Below are positions 14,001 through 22,844 of a stretch of 26,108 nucleotides of DNA, one piece after another. A program made the translations under genes and the position numbers. Position 1 is the stretch's first letter, and each line of letters opens with the position of its first letter. Under the pieces are notes generated by a model. That model was not told where the DNA came from. It was given only the letters and a program-made list of their open reading frames with translations, and did no database searches. This DNA comes from an uncultured Lachnospiraceae bacterium (GTDB lineage: Bacteria > Bacillota > Clostridia > Lachnospirales > Lachnospiraceae). The stretch spans positions 1 to 26,108 of the forward strand of contig CAJTOL010000040.1 of the NCBI GenBank assembly GCA_910577645.1, read 5' to 3'.

Positions 14001-15025
14001 ATCAGGTATCCTCCTATCAGCAGGGCAATCAGCACCGGGAAAAAGACGGTAAAGAATAATCCCATCAGCCTGTTTTTATCTACCGGCAGGCGGCCGCAAA
14101 CCTTTCCGCTGTCTCCGTTTAAGGCAAAGTAATACACCTTTCCGTCCTTCTCGTCCCGGTATGTCAGTGTCCACACAGGGAGCAGGGCGTAATGCCATTT
14201 TTCTTTTATCACCCGGATCTCTGTCCCTTCTACCTGAACCTGGTTATAATTTTCTACGCTGGCCCGCAGGGATTCTGTGGCATATTGCCTCATCTCGTCC
14301 GCCATTTCCCCCTGGAATTCCTGGTACTCTATGTCCCTTTTCTCCGCAAAAAAGCCGGTAAGGTATCCCATGGAAAAAGGCTTTAGCCTCCCTGTGTGAA
14401 ACGGCAGCACCCCCTCAATGATCTCGTGGTTTGCTTTCCTCAATGCATTCCGGGGTACATTTTTTACATCCATTTCCCCTTCTCTTCGGACGCGGTAACG
14501 TCTGGTTTCCGTACTGCGGATTCCTCCCATGGTATGTATCGTTATCTGATCCCCCACACCGTCCAGCTCCCCATGAATCTGGCAGCTATAGAGCCAATAA
14601 GGGAAGTATACCCCGGTAATTTTCTCAATCTGATCCGGAGAGTAAAAAGCTTTGGGCACAAAACGCTTTCTGCCGATCCACTGGTTAAAAATTTCCACCG
14701 CCTTTTCTCTGTCAATGGTAAAAGGAATAATCTCATCCGGGGCAAACCGGCCTAAAAGCCGCCCGGAAAGAACCACAGGATTGTGGCAGTAATAGCAGAA
14801 GGACGCCGCCGTAGTATCATCTGTAACAATCTCAGCCCCACAGCTTGGGCAGTGGTAAATCACCATAGCCTCAGGTTCTCTCCGGCCCTCTTCCTTCTCA
14901 AATAAATCTTTTAATTCCCCTTCAGAAAATAAGCTTAAGCAATATTCACATTTATATTTCTGGGATTCCGGATCAAACAGCAGTCCTCCTCCGCAGTTGG
15001 GACATTGATAAGTAATTACTGGCAT
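13997..15025 (-). CDS. TFIIB-type zinc-ribbon membrane-anchored protein, YdjG-like
   Basis: 342 residues. Two cysteine ribbons are visible: C8/C11 with C26/C29 (CPNCGGGLL, KCEYCLS) and C59/C62 with C77/C80 (CPSCGAEIV, FCYYCHNP). A long soluble part follows, with FYSPDQIEKITGVYFPYWLY and WHYALLPVWTLTYRDEKDGK. A single C-terminal membrane helix (about 321-342, LFFTVFFPVLIALLIGGYLI) would anchor it with the ribbons in the cytoplasm. It resembles B. subtilis YdjG, which together with YdjH helps bring a PspA homologue to the membrane. The ATG at 15025 follows AGGAG at about 10 nt and lies 18 nt after the SPFH gene. No PspA gene is present in the window, so its partner here must be encoded elsewhere or be different. 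Confidence 0.85.
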   Translation of the reverse strand: MPVITYQCPNCGGGLLFDPESQKYKCEYCLSLFSEGELKDLFEKEEGRREPEAMVIYHCPSCGAEIVTDDTTAASFCYYCHNPVVLSGRLLGRFAPDEIIPFTIDREKAVEIFNQWIGRKRFVPKAFYSPDQIEKITGVYFPYWLYSCQIHGELDGVGDQITIHTMGGIRSTETRRYRVRREGEMDVKNVPRNALRKANHEIIEGVLPFHTGRLKPFSMGYLTGFFAEKRDIEYQEFQGEMADEMRQYATESLRASVENYNQVQVEGTEIRVIKEKWHYALLPVWTLTYRDEKDGKVYYFALNGDSGKVCGRLPVDKNRLMGLFFTVFFPVLIALLIGGYLI

Positions 15026-15043
15026 CTTCTTTTTACTCCTGGT

Positions 15044-16336
15044 TTATCCTCTGGGTGTTCCGCAGTTAGAGCAGAACTTGCCTGTATTTACATTTCCGCA
15101 CTTAGAACAAGTCCACTGGGCAGGAGCTGGTCTGGGCCCGCCACATTCGCTGCAGAAATTACCGGTTCCCGGTGTTCCGCAGTTAGGACAGAACCACTGA
15201 GCGCCGCCCTGTGTTTTGTTTCCTGCCTCCGGCTTAACTTCCTGTCCCGTTCCCTGCTGCTGATTTGCCTGTCCTGTTGCCGCAGGCTGGTTCATCCTGG
15301 TTCCCCCGGAGGCCTGGCCTTCCTGGCCCATCCGGGCTGCCTGATTCATCTGCATTTGCTGGAGATTGGTGTTGGAAGCCGTACTCATAAAACCGCCTCC
15401 TGCCTGCATCCCCATGCCCATTCCCATGAATCCGGACACTGCTCCGGAAGTATTTAATCCGGCCCCTTTCATTCCTTCTGCTATGGTGCTCTGGACATAT
15501 CCCTCCCGGACAAAAGGATCTCCCATCATAGCTCCCTTGTTACGCATATTAATCAGGTTCTGGGATTCTTCATCGTAGGAAATGCTTCCGATCCCCACAG
15601 ACCGGATCTCCATCCCCCTCATCTGCTTCCACTCTTCATCCAGGGTTTCCGCCATATACTTGCCCAGCTCCCGCCCTTTTGAAGCCACATAGGAGATCCG
15701 GATACCGTCTGCTGACATCTGATTAATAGAGCTTTGCAGCGCCTCTAAAAATTCATCCAGAAATTGGCTGTTAATATGGTCAATTTCCACTTTTTTCGCG
15801 TTTTTGGGAATCACTTCCCGGTAGAGCTTCAGCGGATCTGTCACTTTGACGGAATACGTGCCATGGGTCCGAAGAAACAATTCTGCATTGTAAAAATTAT
15901 CAAAATAGTTAATGGGCGTTCTGGTTCCGAATTTAATCCCTTTAATTTCCTGGAGATTGATAAAAAATACTTTTTGAGCCAAAGGCGTCTCTCCGCCAAA
16001 CTTAATCCGGGCAAAGGATTCCTTTAACGCTTCCCCAAACTGCCCGTTAAATAAAGAGGGCATGGAAGAACTGTCCACTGTGTAATATCCCTCTTCCGCC
16101 GTATAATCAACTACCCGGCCTCCGTCCACCAGCATCATAAATTGGTTGGGATAAACATGGATGACAGAGCCATTGGATACGGTGTTATCTGTTCCTTTTT
16201 CATTAGAGCCTTTCCGGATCTTTACTCCTGCCGTAAACAGAGTCTGGCCGCCCATGTCTCCTGCCTCCATAATCTCCAGCCACTGGTCACTAAGGCCGCC
16301 CTTTACTGCAGTTCCTATTGCTTTTATAATTCCCAT
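15044..16336 (-). CDS. SPFH-domain protein with C-terminal zinc ribbons, YdjI-like
   Basis: 430 residues. The N-terminal 280 or so form an SPFH/virion-core-like domain (GIIKAIGTAVKGGLSDQWLE, VYPNQFMMLVDGGRVVDYTA, FFINLQEIKGIKFGTRTPIN, and IRSVGIGSISYDEESQNLIN). A flexible Met/Gly/Gln-rich linker covers about 285-378. The last 50 residues hold a double zinc ribbon (CPNCGTPGTGNFCSECGG and CSKCGNVNTGKFCSNCGTP). SPFH proteins assemble on membranes and organise membrane domains; bacterial members of this subfamily travel with zinc-ribbon and TPM proteins. There is no membrane helix, so it is probably a cytoplasmic membrane-associated scaffold. SD AGGAGGTAA lies just upstream of the ATG at 16336, and the gene starts 5 nt after the ABC permease gene, so the two are on one transcript. 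Confidence 0.87.
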   Translation of the reverse strand: MGIIKAIGTAVKGGLSDQWLEIMEAGDMGGQTLFTAGVKIRKGSNEKGTDNTVSNGSVIHVYPNQFMMLVDGGRVVDYTAEEGYYTVDSSSMPSLFNGQFGEALKESFARIKFGGETPLAQKVFFINLQEIKGIKFGTRTPINYFDNFYNAELFLRTHGTYSVKVTDPLKLYREVIPKNAKKVEIDHINSQFLDEFLEALQSSINQMSADGIRISYVASKGRELGKYMAETLDEEWKQMRGMEIRSVGIGSISYDEESQNLINMRNKGAMMGDPFVREGYVQSTIAEGMKGAGLNTSGAVSGFMGMGMGMQAGGGFMSTASNTNLQQMQMNQAARMGQEGQASGGTRMNQPAATGQANQQQGTGQEVKPEAGNKTQGGAQWFCPNCGTPGTGNFCSECGGPRPAPAQWTCSKCGNVNTGKFCSNCGTPRG

Positions 16337-16341
16337 CTTCG

Positions 16342-17265
16342 TTACCTCCTGTTTTTATTGTTGCTTTTCCTGATTCTCTTTAACGCCGGATCAATAAATC
16401 TTACTGCTGCCCCCATCAGAAACACGGCCGTCAGAAATTGTACCGCCATGCTGACTGGTACCCAATGTTCTGTTAAGAAGCCGGTTTCATGGTAGCCAAA
16501 CCACTGAGAAACCGCTCCCCTCCCTACATCTGCTCCCGTCTCCCTGCTGATAATGGAATAAAAGGTGACTGCAGGATTAAAAAGCATAAGATACAAAAAT
16601 CCGCCGGAGCTTGCCTGGCTGGCTACGCTTCCGATTTGATTCATGTAGCTGTTCCACCGCATGGTAGAAATACTTAAGGCAAATTGGTTGATTGCATAGG
16701 TACCGCCGATTAAAAGGATAAGCCCTCCATAAGAAGCCGGCACTGCCAAAATCGTCCGCTTAAACAGGGACGAGCAAAACAGCCCAATCCCCGCTACCAA
16801 CAGCGCCGCCACTGCAAAGCAGCAAAGCAGCAGCAACAGATCTCTCCAGGTAATTCCTCCATAGACAAACACCAGCGCTACCACCGGAAAGCTGGCAACA
16901 AGGATTAAAAGCATATTGCTGAGAGATGCCATAAGTTTCCCCCGGATAATCTGTCTGGGGGTGGTTTGAGTGGCCAGCAAAAGATCCAGCGTCTGACGCT
17001 CCCTCTCGCCACTGATACTGCCTGCCGCAATGGCAGGCATGATAAATAAAAGCAAGGCAAACTCCACAGCTGTCACCAGTACATACATCTCCAGAAAACC
17101 GGAATATTGGATCTCTGCCGTGGTCCACACCCGGTACAGCACCGAATACATATTTAAAAGAGCTGCCACTGCCAGGATACCGTTAAACGCTATCAGAATA
17201 ACCGGCAGGCGCACGCTTCTGGAGCTTGCCTTTACCTCCTTTTTGTAAATGGGATTAGCCCTCAT
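16342..17265 (-). CDS. ABC-2 type transporter permease
   Basis: 307 residues with about six membrane helices: one near 22-42 after a basic N-terminus (MRANPIYKKEVKASSRSVRL), one near 60-85, three between 115 and 200, and a last one near 275-297. Between the second and third is the GERERQTLDLLLATQTTPRQ segment, which is the cytoplasmic coupling region of GldF/NatB-like ABC-2 permeases. It would form the membrane channel or mechanotransmission part of the ABC system with the ATPase encoded just upstream. The genes overlap by 11 nt. The substrate is unknown; ABC-2 systems export polymers, lipids, peptides or drugs. Its place between the ATPase and the SPFH gene ties transport to the membrane-scaffold module. 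Confidence 0.87.
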   Translation of the reverse strand: MRANPIYKKEVKASSRSVRLPVILIAFNGILAVAALLNMYSVLYRVWTTAEIQYSGFLEMYVLVTAVEFALLLFIMPAIAAGSISGERERQTLDLLLATQTTPRQIIRGKLMASLSNMLLILVASFPVVALVFVYGGITWRDLLLLLCCFAVAALLVAGIGLFCSSLFKRTILAVPASYGGLILLIGGTYAINQFALSISTMRWNSYMNQIGSVASQASSGGFLYLMLFNPAVTFYSIISRETGADVGRGAVSQWFGYHETGFLTEHWVPVSMAVQFLTAVFLMGAAVRFIDPALKRIRKSNNKNRR

Positions 17266-18202
17266 GTATCAGCACCACCTTCTCATCTTTATCCGTAATC
17301 TGCATAAATAAGGTCTCCAGATTCCCCCTCAGTCTGGCAAATCCGCACACCGGAATCCCTGCGTCCACCAGCTGTTGCAGCAGCCGGGCCTCCTCCTGCC
17401 TGTCCCCGGTAAAGCCTACCATAATATCCGTATCCTTAACGGAAATCGTCTGGACATTGGGGTGGCTGCGTAAAACCGCCATAGCCTTTTCCGGAGGGCC
17501 ATTTACCGTAATCGCCAAAGGCCTTGAGATATCCACCCGTTCCAGTATTTCCTGCATACTGCCTCCAAGAACCATGCGGCCCTGATCAATAATGCCCAAA
17601 TCCGTACACACCTCTGACAGATCCGACAGCAGGTGAGAGCTGATAATAACGGTCTTTCCCTGGTCACAAAGCTCCCGGATAATCTCTTTAAAGTCAAACC
17701 GGCTTCTGGGGTCCATTCCTGAAGTAGGCTCATCTAAAATCAGGATATCCGGGTCATGAATCAACGCCCTGGCCAGGCACAGCCTCTGCTTCATTCCTCT
17801 GGAAAGTCCGTCTACATAGAAGTCTGTTCGTTCTTCCATTCCCGTCTGCTCCAGCAAAGCCATAATCCTGGTTCGGGCCTTTAATCCGTCCAGCCCATAG
17901 CAGGCGGCAAAAAACTCCATATATTCCGACACCTTCAGATTGTCATAAACGCCAAAATAGTCTGGCACATATCCAATCATCCCTTTGACTTTTCCAGGAT
18001 CCTGACGTATATCCCAGCCTCCCACCTCTACTGTGCCGGAATCCGGCATTAAGAGTCCGCAGATAATCTTAATCGTAGTGGTTTTTCCGGCTCCGTTAGG
18101 CCCTACGAAGCCAAACAACGCCCCGTCAGGCACCTCCATGTCCAGGCCGGAAAGAGCATGGTATCTGCCAAAGGATTTTTTTAAGCCTTTTATTTTCAGC
18201 AT
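17255..18202 (-). CDS. ABC transporter ATP-binding protein
   Basis: 315 residues from the ATG at 18202, which overlaps the stop of the upstream gene (TGATG) and has SD GGGAGG at 8 nt; the longer frame to 18325 is not supported. Walker A is GPNGAGKTT at about 34-42, the signature is LSRGM at about 133-137, Walker B is ILILDEPT at 153-160, and the switch His lies in SSHLL. The Q-loop position reads YVPDYFG, with Asp where Gln or Glu is usual. A C-terminal domain of about 90 residues follows, as in GldA/NatA/CcmA-type ATPases. It powers the permease encoded immediately downstream. The arrangement of signal-transduction genes, exported protein, ATPase and permease suggests one machine. Confidence 0.92.
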   Translation of the reverse strand: MLKIKGLKKSFGRYHALSGLDMEVPDGALFGFVGPNGAGKTTTIKIICGLLMPDSGTVEVGGWDIRQDPGKVKGMIGYVPDYFGVYDNLKVSEYMEFFAACYGLDGLKARTRIMALLEQTGMEERTDFYVDGLSRGMKQRLCLARALIHDPDILILDEPTSGMDPRSRFDFKEIIRELCDQGKTVIISSHLLSDLSEVCTDLGIIDQGRMVLGGSMQEILERVDISRPLAITVNGPPEKAMAVLRSHPNVQTISVKDTDIMVGFTGDRQEEARLLQQLVDAGIPVCGFARLRGNLETLFMQITDKDEKVVLIHEG

Positions 18203-20760
18203 CACGGTTCCCTCCCTGTCACGTATAATATGGGAAGCACGATATCTCCATATTCCTCTGTGCTGCTGCATACATACCGAATTGTAATGGTATTTCCCGG
18301 AGACAGGTAAGAGTCCAGCTGCCAATCTACAAATTCTGTCCGGCTGCTGTCCATCAGTTCAAAATCTCCCTTGGCGTAGTTGTAGAAATAAATGCTCCCC
18401 TCAAAAGGCCTTAGCCGACCAAAAGAGCTATCTTCCATAAATACATGGGAAAGGGATCCGAAGGTCAGCTTTTCAATATACAGAGCGCTGCCCAGGCTAT
18501 ATTCCAGTGTTACCGGCGTCATACCGGATATGGTATTGCTGGATGCCTGATAAATGCCGTTAATTACTTTGGGGGCCTTTCTCATAATCGGACGGTATAT
18601 CCGCCCGTCTTTTTTCATATCCGCCTCTGCTGCTGCCGTAAACATAGTAAGTCCGGAGGTCTCATAATCATCTCCCAAAAGAAAAGATCCCGGATCCTCT
18701 CCCCCTCGAAATGCCACAATACGCGCTCCCGGCTGATATCCGGTAAGATATTGGGTAAGGTAAAACTCCAGCAAGCTGGTTTTCGCCATGGTTTTCATAT
18801 ATTCCGGATCTGAGATATCTACCTTTTCATATCGCCACCCTTTGGTAATCTGCTTCGCCGTAGCTCTGGCGGAGTCTGAATCCACCGGATAATTCAAAGT
18901 CAAAAGTCCCTCTAAACTTTTTGTTTCTCCAGGCGCCAAATCGCCCACCACTGCCAGAGTTCCATATAAAAGCACTGCTGCATCCTCTACCGGGCAATCC
19001 ATTCTATTGGTAATCTGTCCTGTCAAGATACCTTCAAAATAATGAACTTCCGCGTCAATGCCTTGTCCGGACTGATTATCAAACCGCTTTTCCAGCTGAA
19101 AATAGTTGGATGTAAACGCCGCCATATTTTGAACCTCCAGGCTGGTATAGTCCTCATCATAGCGGATAGTAATATTAGGCGTTTCCTCCCCGGTAAACTT
19201 TGGTATTTGTTCTGCATTGTAATATGCATTTCTGGTCACCGGGCGCACGGTATAGCTCGGGTCCAGTTTAACGGAATAAGGCCGGTTGTAAGGCGCTTGC
19301 ATATTAATATAAGTAGACTCTGTTACCACGGTATCCGAAACGTCCTGAATAGATGCATAGTTGAAAAAGGTATCCGTAAACCTGGTTTTTTCACTCATTA
19401 CATAAATAATCCCCGTACAAATCAAAGATAACAACACCACGCTGATTCGGTAATGTTCCCCCATCTCTCTCTGCTTTAAAAAGAAATACAGCCCCGGCCC
19501 CGCTAACAGGATATAGCTGATGATCACCACTGCATAAAGGCCAATCTGAGGAAGCTTTTCCACGCTTCCCGCATTAATAATGCTCTGAACCGCCCAATAA
19601 GTATTGGAAGTGCCGCTATAAATATAGTCTGATAGTCTGGTAATTCGGGTCTCTCCCAAAAGTTCTGTCAGAAGCCAATCCACATAGGTGGGATTTTCCT
19701 GACAAAATCCGGCCAAATCAGCAAAGTCAAAGGCCGCCGCCGCAATGATCCCGCTTTCTCTGGCTACCGCTGTTAACAGCGGCATCCCGTCGCTCTCTAT
19801 TAAAACCGTGCCTTCTGATAAAGTAATATCGTTACATTCCAACAGGATTTTGGAGCTTCCTGTCTCTGAAAATAAGTAACCTTCTCCCATATCCACCTGG
19901 ATAGGGCCCAAATAATTCAGCATTGCTTCCGGATTATCTCCCAAAAATTCTTCTAAAATATCTGTTCCCCTCGCCCCGGTTCCTAACAAAAGCACTCCGC
20001 CCCGGTTTACCCACTCCCGTATAGTAGCGATCTGATCCTCTGACATTCTCCTCACATCATAATTGGTAATCAGAAGCACGTCCAGTTGATCCAGCCCTGC
20101 GGCCTGAGACGGTACGCTTCCGGCCACCATAAGGCACAGGCGGGTCTTTAAGGTGCTGTAATTAATACCGGTATCGTTAAAATACTGAAGCTGATCCTGG
20201 GTATCACTGATGACCCCGATAAGCAGCTCCGGAATATCCTCTCTGGTGTTCAGCTTCAGACGCTTCTGCACAATAAGCTGATCTTCCCCGTCATATAGCC
20301 GGACATAAAGCTGATCTGCCTTAACTCCCAAAGGAATATTTAAATTTTTCTGGCGGCTCTCATTTCCTTCCAATGTTACCGGAAACTCATACTGGTACAC
20401 ATGGTAATCCGATTCCATAGAGACTACCTGAATGCTTCCGGCAAATCCTTCTTCTTTTTGATTTGTCAGTGTTATATAAACCGGGAGATACCGGCCTCCT
20501 TTGGCCATATTGTCAAAGCCGTATCCTGCTTCCATTTTCACAGCAGGCTCCCGGTATTCATACCCTAAATTCTCCCGAATTACAGCCGCCTGGGCTTTTC
20601 CTCCCTTCCCCAAACCGCCAGGCAGCGCAAAAAAAGCTGCAAAAGCCAACAGGCAGACAAACACAGCCTTTCCTGCGCCTGCGGCCCATTTAACCTGCAG
20701 CCCTTTATGCTTCCCGAAGCGTTTGCCTTCTAAAAGGCCTCCCTCCTTTTTTATTTCCAT
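18202..20760 (-). CDS. Large exported/membrane protein with glutamine-amidotransferase-like ectodomain
   Basis: 852 residues from the ATG at 20760; the frame extends to a TTG at 20805 inside the kinase gene. A signal sequence spans about 31-58 (FVCLLAFAAFFALPGG, with a signal-peptidase-like AQA-A at 56-59). A beta-rich region follows, and at about 175-370 lies a Rossmann-like segment similar to class I glutamine-amidotransferase-like domains (LDQLDVLLITNYDVRRMSED, EWVNRGGVLLLGTG). Two membrane helices lie near 405-428 and 438-456, then about 390 residues of probable outer-face domain. Comparable proteins accompany GldA/GldF-type ABC genes in Clostridia, but I do not know a proven function. 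It starts 7 nt after the kinase stop and overlaps the ATPase by 1 nt. It could be an extracytoplasmic partner of the ABC transporter or a sensor for the kinase. Confidence 0.8.
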   Translation of the reverse strand: MEIKKEGGLLEGKRFGKHKGLQVKWAAGAGKAVFVCLLAFAAFFALPGGLGKGGKAQAAVIRENLGYEYREPAVKMEAGYGFDNMAKGGRYLPVYITLTNQKEEGFAGSIQVVSMESDYHVYQYEFPVTLEGNESRQKNLNIPLGVKADQLYVRLYDGEDQLIVQKRLKLNTREDIPELLIGVISDTQDQLQYFNDTGINYSTLKTRLCLMVAGSVPSQAAGLDQLDVLLITNYDVRRMSEDQIATIREWVNRGGVLLLGTGARGTDILEEFLGDNPEAMLNYLGPIQVDMGEGYLFSETGSSKILLECNDITLSEGTVLIESDGMPLLTAVARESGIIAAAAFDFADLAGFCQENPTYVDWLLTELLGETRITRLSDYIYSGTSNTYWAVQSIINAGSVEKLPQIGLYAVVIISYILLAGPGLYFFLKQREMGEHYRISVVLLSLICTGIIYVMSEKTRFTDTFFNYASIQDVSDTVVTESTYINMQAPYNRPYSVKLDPSYTVRPVTRNAYYNAEQIPKFTGEETPNITIRYDEDYTSLEVQNMAAFTSNYFQLEKRFDNQSGQGIDAEVHYFEGILTGQITNRMDCPVEDAAVLLYGTLAVVGDLAPGETKSLEGLLTLNYPVDSDSARATAKQITKGWRYEKVDISDPEYMKTMAKTSLLEFYLTQYLTGYQPGARIVAFRGGEDPGSFLLGDDYETSGLTMFTAAAEADMKKDGRIYRPIMRKAPKVINGIYQASSNTISGMTPVTLEYSLGSALYIEKLTFGSLSHVFMEDSSFGRLRPFEGSIYFYNYAKGDFELMDSSRTEFVDWQLDSYLSPGNTITIRYVCSSTEEYGDIVLPILYVTGREP

Positions 20761-20767
20761 ATGCCGT

Positions 20768-21901
20768 TCATCCAATCTTACCAAAATTTTCTTTATTAAT
20801 ATCAAAATCCACCTTAAGCTTTACGGTAAACACTGTGCCGTTTAAATCGCTGGCGACCTGAATGTCGCCTCCGTGCATGTCCACAATATTCTTGGAAATA
20901 GCAAGACCAAGGCCAGTACCTCCGGTAGAGGAGGATCGGGAATGTTCCACCCGGTAAAACTTATTAAACAACATAGGCAGTTCTTTTTCCGGTATTACAT
21001 ATCCGAAATTCGTTACGGAAATCTTGACAATTGTCTCGTCCGCCTCCACATCCACCAAAATCTGCTTTCCCTCTGCTCCATATTTTATGGCATTATTAAT
21101 GAGATTATCAAACAGCCTTGCCAAAAGATTGCCGTCCGCTGTAATGACCTTGGCCGGCACATTGCTGCGTAGCTCATAAACCAGGCTTTTCTCTGCAAAG
21201 CTGGGATAAAATTCTTCCAAAAGCTGGCTTAAAAGCTTAATCACATCCACCTGAGAAACCTTCATGGAGATCTTTCCATAATTCAGCTTGGTAAAGCCGA
21301 ATAAATCCTCAATCAGTTTTTCCAGGCGTTTTGCCTTTGTATAAGCAATGTCAATATATTTTTTCTCCATCTCCGGCGGTATGGCCGTTCCGGTAGACAA
21401 AAGTTCCAAATAACCGATAATGGAAGTCAAAGGAGTACGCAGGTCGTGAGCCACATTGGTAATCAGTTCATTTTTGGTGCGCTCCGCTTCTCTCTCTTTG
21501 TCCATAAGACTCCGGATATCCTGGGCCATCTGGTTTAAACTGGCCGCCATGCTGGAAAACTCATCATCTCCCACCACTTCCACCTCTGTAGTCAAATCTC
21601 CCTCCGAAATGTTCTGCATAGCCTCATAAAGCTTATGGATGTACTCCAGGGAGCGCCGTTGGAGAACCAGGAAAATTGCTGAAAACACTCCGATTCCCAA
21701 AAGGACGTAGCACAGCACTCCCACTGTAGTGGCTCCCAGCCCCTCCAAAATCCGTCCTCCTCTGCCGCTGTTTTGCAGATAATCTGTAATCATAGAAACG
21801 TTGGCTATCAGAAAGATTTCCACCAGACAGGTAACAGCAGCGCTGTAAAAAATATTGGCAACTACCCGGGCGTAAAAGCGCCCGCTCATATCATTTTTCA
21901 A
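20768..21901 (-). CDS. Sensor histidine kinase
   Basis: 377 residues from a TTG at 21901 (AGGA SD, 7-nt spacer); an ATG at 21889 directly after the regulator's stop is the alternative. Two membrane helices (about 12-37 and 56-80) enclose only a short outer loop of about 20 residues, so the sensor probably reads the membrane or a partner protein rather than a soluble ligand. A HAMP domain (about 80-135) is followed by the phospho-acceptor H-box NVAHDLRTPLTSIIGYLELL with His at about 152, the N-box LFDNLINNAIKYG near 263-275, and the G2 box GGTGLGLAISKNIVDMHGG near 327-345. The G1 region reads NFGYVIPEKELP, lacking the usual DxGxG aspartate form. It resembles VanS-type kinases and pairs with the overlapping response regulator. 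Confidence 0.92.
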   Translation of the reverse strand: MKNDMSGRFYARVVANIFYSAAVTCLVEIFLIANVSMITDYLQNSGRGGRILEGLGATTVGVLCYVLLGIGVFSAIFLVLQRRSLEYIHKLYEAMQNISEGDLTTEVEVVGDDEFSSMAASLNQMAQDIRSLMDKEREAERTKNELITNVAHDLRTPLTSIIGYLELLSTGTAIPPEMEKKYIDIAYTKAKRLEKLIEDLFGFTKLNYGKISMKVSQVDVIKLLSQLLEEFYPSFAEKSLVYELRSNVPAKVITADGNLLARLFDNLINNAIKYGAEGKQILVDVEADETIVKISVTNFGYVIPEKELPMLFNKFYRVEHSRSSSTGGTGLGLAISKNIVDMHGGDIQVASDLNGTVFTVKLKVDFDINKENFGKIG

Positions 21902-22601
21902 TCTTGTATCCTACTCCCCACACCGTTGTGATGATCTTATTTTGTCTGGTGTCTTCCTTCATCTTGCCTCTCAGCCTCCGGATATGTACCATAACAGTAT
22001 TGTTCGCCTCATAAACCTTCTCATTCCATACCTTCTCAAAAATCTCATCGGTACTGAATACATGCCCCGGGTTGGAAGCCAGCAGGTACAAAATGTCAAA
22101 TTCAATGGGGGTTAACTTAATCTCTTCCCCATATACGGAAACCTTGTGGTTATCTTTATTAATGGTCAGGCCCCGGATAATAATCTCGTTCTTTCCCCCG
22201 GCATCTGCGTGAACCGCGCTGCTGGGATTCAGCTGGGTGTAACGCCTGAGCTGGGACTTTACCCTTGCAGTAAGCTCCAGAGGATTAAAAGGTTTGGTTA
22301 CGTAATCGTCGGCTCCGGTTCCCAATCCCAGGATCTTGTCTAAATCTGTAGATTTGGCGCTGAGCATAATAATCGGGATATTATTGGTTTCCCGAATTTT
22401 TTTACACATTTCCAGGCCATCCATTCCGGGCATCATAATATCCAGCAGCACCAGGTGGACCTCCTCTTTTTCCAAAATGTCCAAGCCCTCCTTGGCATTA
22501 TTGGCTTTAAATACTTTATAGCCATCACTGACCAGATAAATCTCAATCAGATCCGCAATCTCTTTTTCGTCATCTACCACTAAAATATTGGTTTCAGCCA
22601 T
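21891..22601 (-). CDS. OmpR/PhoB family response regulator
   Basis: 236 residues. The receiver domain has acidic pocket DDE at 10-12, phospho-Asp D54 in LLDIMMPGMDGLE and Lys103 in TKPFNP. The C-terminal winged helix (about 140-236) has the OmpR pattern LTPIEFDILYLLASNPGHVF and VHIRRLRGKMKEDTRQNKII. It would bind direct repeats and recruit RNA polymerase. The ATG at 22601 has SD GAGGAGG. It is the first gene of the eight-gene unit and overlaps the kinase by 11 nt. Two TGTAAG repeats 11 bp apart lie upstream of its probable -10, fitting autoregulation. Confidence 0.94.
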   Translation of the reverse strand: MAETNILVVDDEKEIADLIEIYLVSDGYKVFKANNAKEGLDILEKEEVHLVLLDIMMPGMDGLEMCKKIRETNNIPIIMLSAKSTDLDKILGLGTGADDYVTKPFNPLELTARVKSQLRRYTQLNPSSAVHADAGGKNEIIIRGLTINKDNHKVSVYGEEIKLTPIEFDILYLLASNPGHVFSTDEIFEKVWNEKVYEANNTVMVHIRRLRGKMKEDTRQNKIITTVWGVGYKIEK

Positions 22602-22651
22602 GTCTTTTCCTCCTCATTGGTCTTTTGGCCTGTCGCCTCTGTCTGGCTACT

Positions 22652-22695
22652 ATCTTACCATAAATGAAACGAGTTTGCCTTACATTTCTCTTACA
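22652..22695 (-). promoter_or_regulatory. Promoter region of the eight-gene unit with TGTAAG direct repeats
   Basis: On the minus strand two TGTAAG copies (22695-22690 and 22684-22679) are spaced exactly 11 bp, one helical turn. They end 21 bp before a -10-like TAAGAT (22657-22652). The -35 is poor, as expected for an activator-dependent promoter of an OmpR-type regulator. Confidence 0.5.
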
Positions 22696-22765
22696 AAATA
22701 TGTAGATTTTTCCAAATGTATGTTTGAGCAAAAGAAAGAGGACGGGATATTTCAAAATGAAATAA

Positions 22766-22815
22766 GCGGACAGCGCCGCTTTTTGTTTATTTCCTCAAAA
22801 AGCGGCGCTGTCCGC
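22766..22815 (-). terminator. Terminator of clpB
   Basis: A perfect 20-bp stem (22766-22785 with 22796-22815, GC-rich core GGACAGCGCCGC) and a 10-nt loop lie 29 nt after the clpB stop. On the minus strand TTATTTCATTTT follows. The stem's T-rich and A-rich inner parts would also allow it to act for plus-strand transcription. Confidence 0.85.
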
Positions 22816-22844
22816 CAGCAGCCTCTGTTTCCTGCAAAGCAGGG

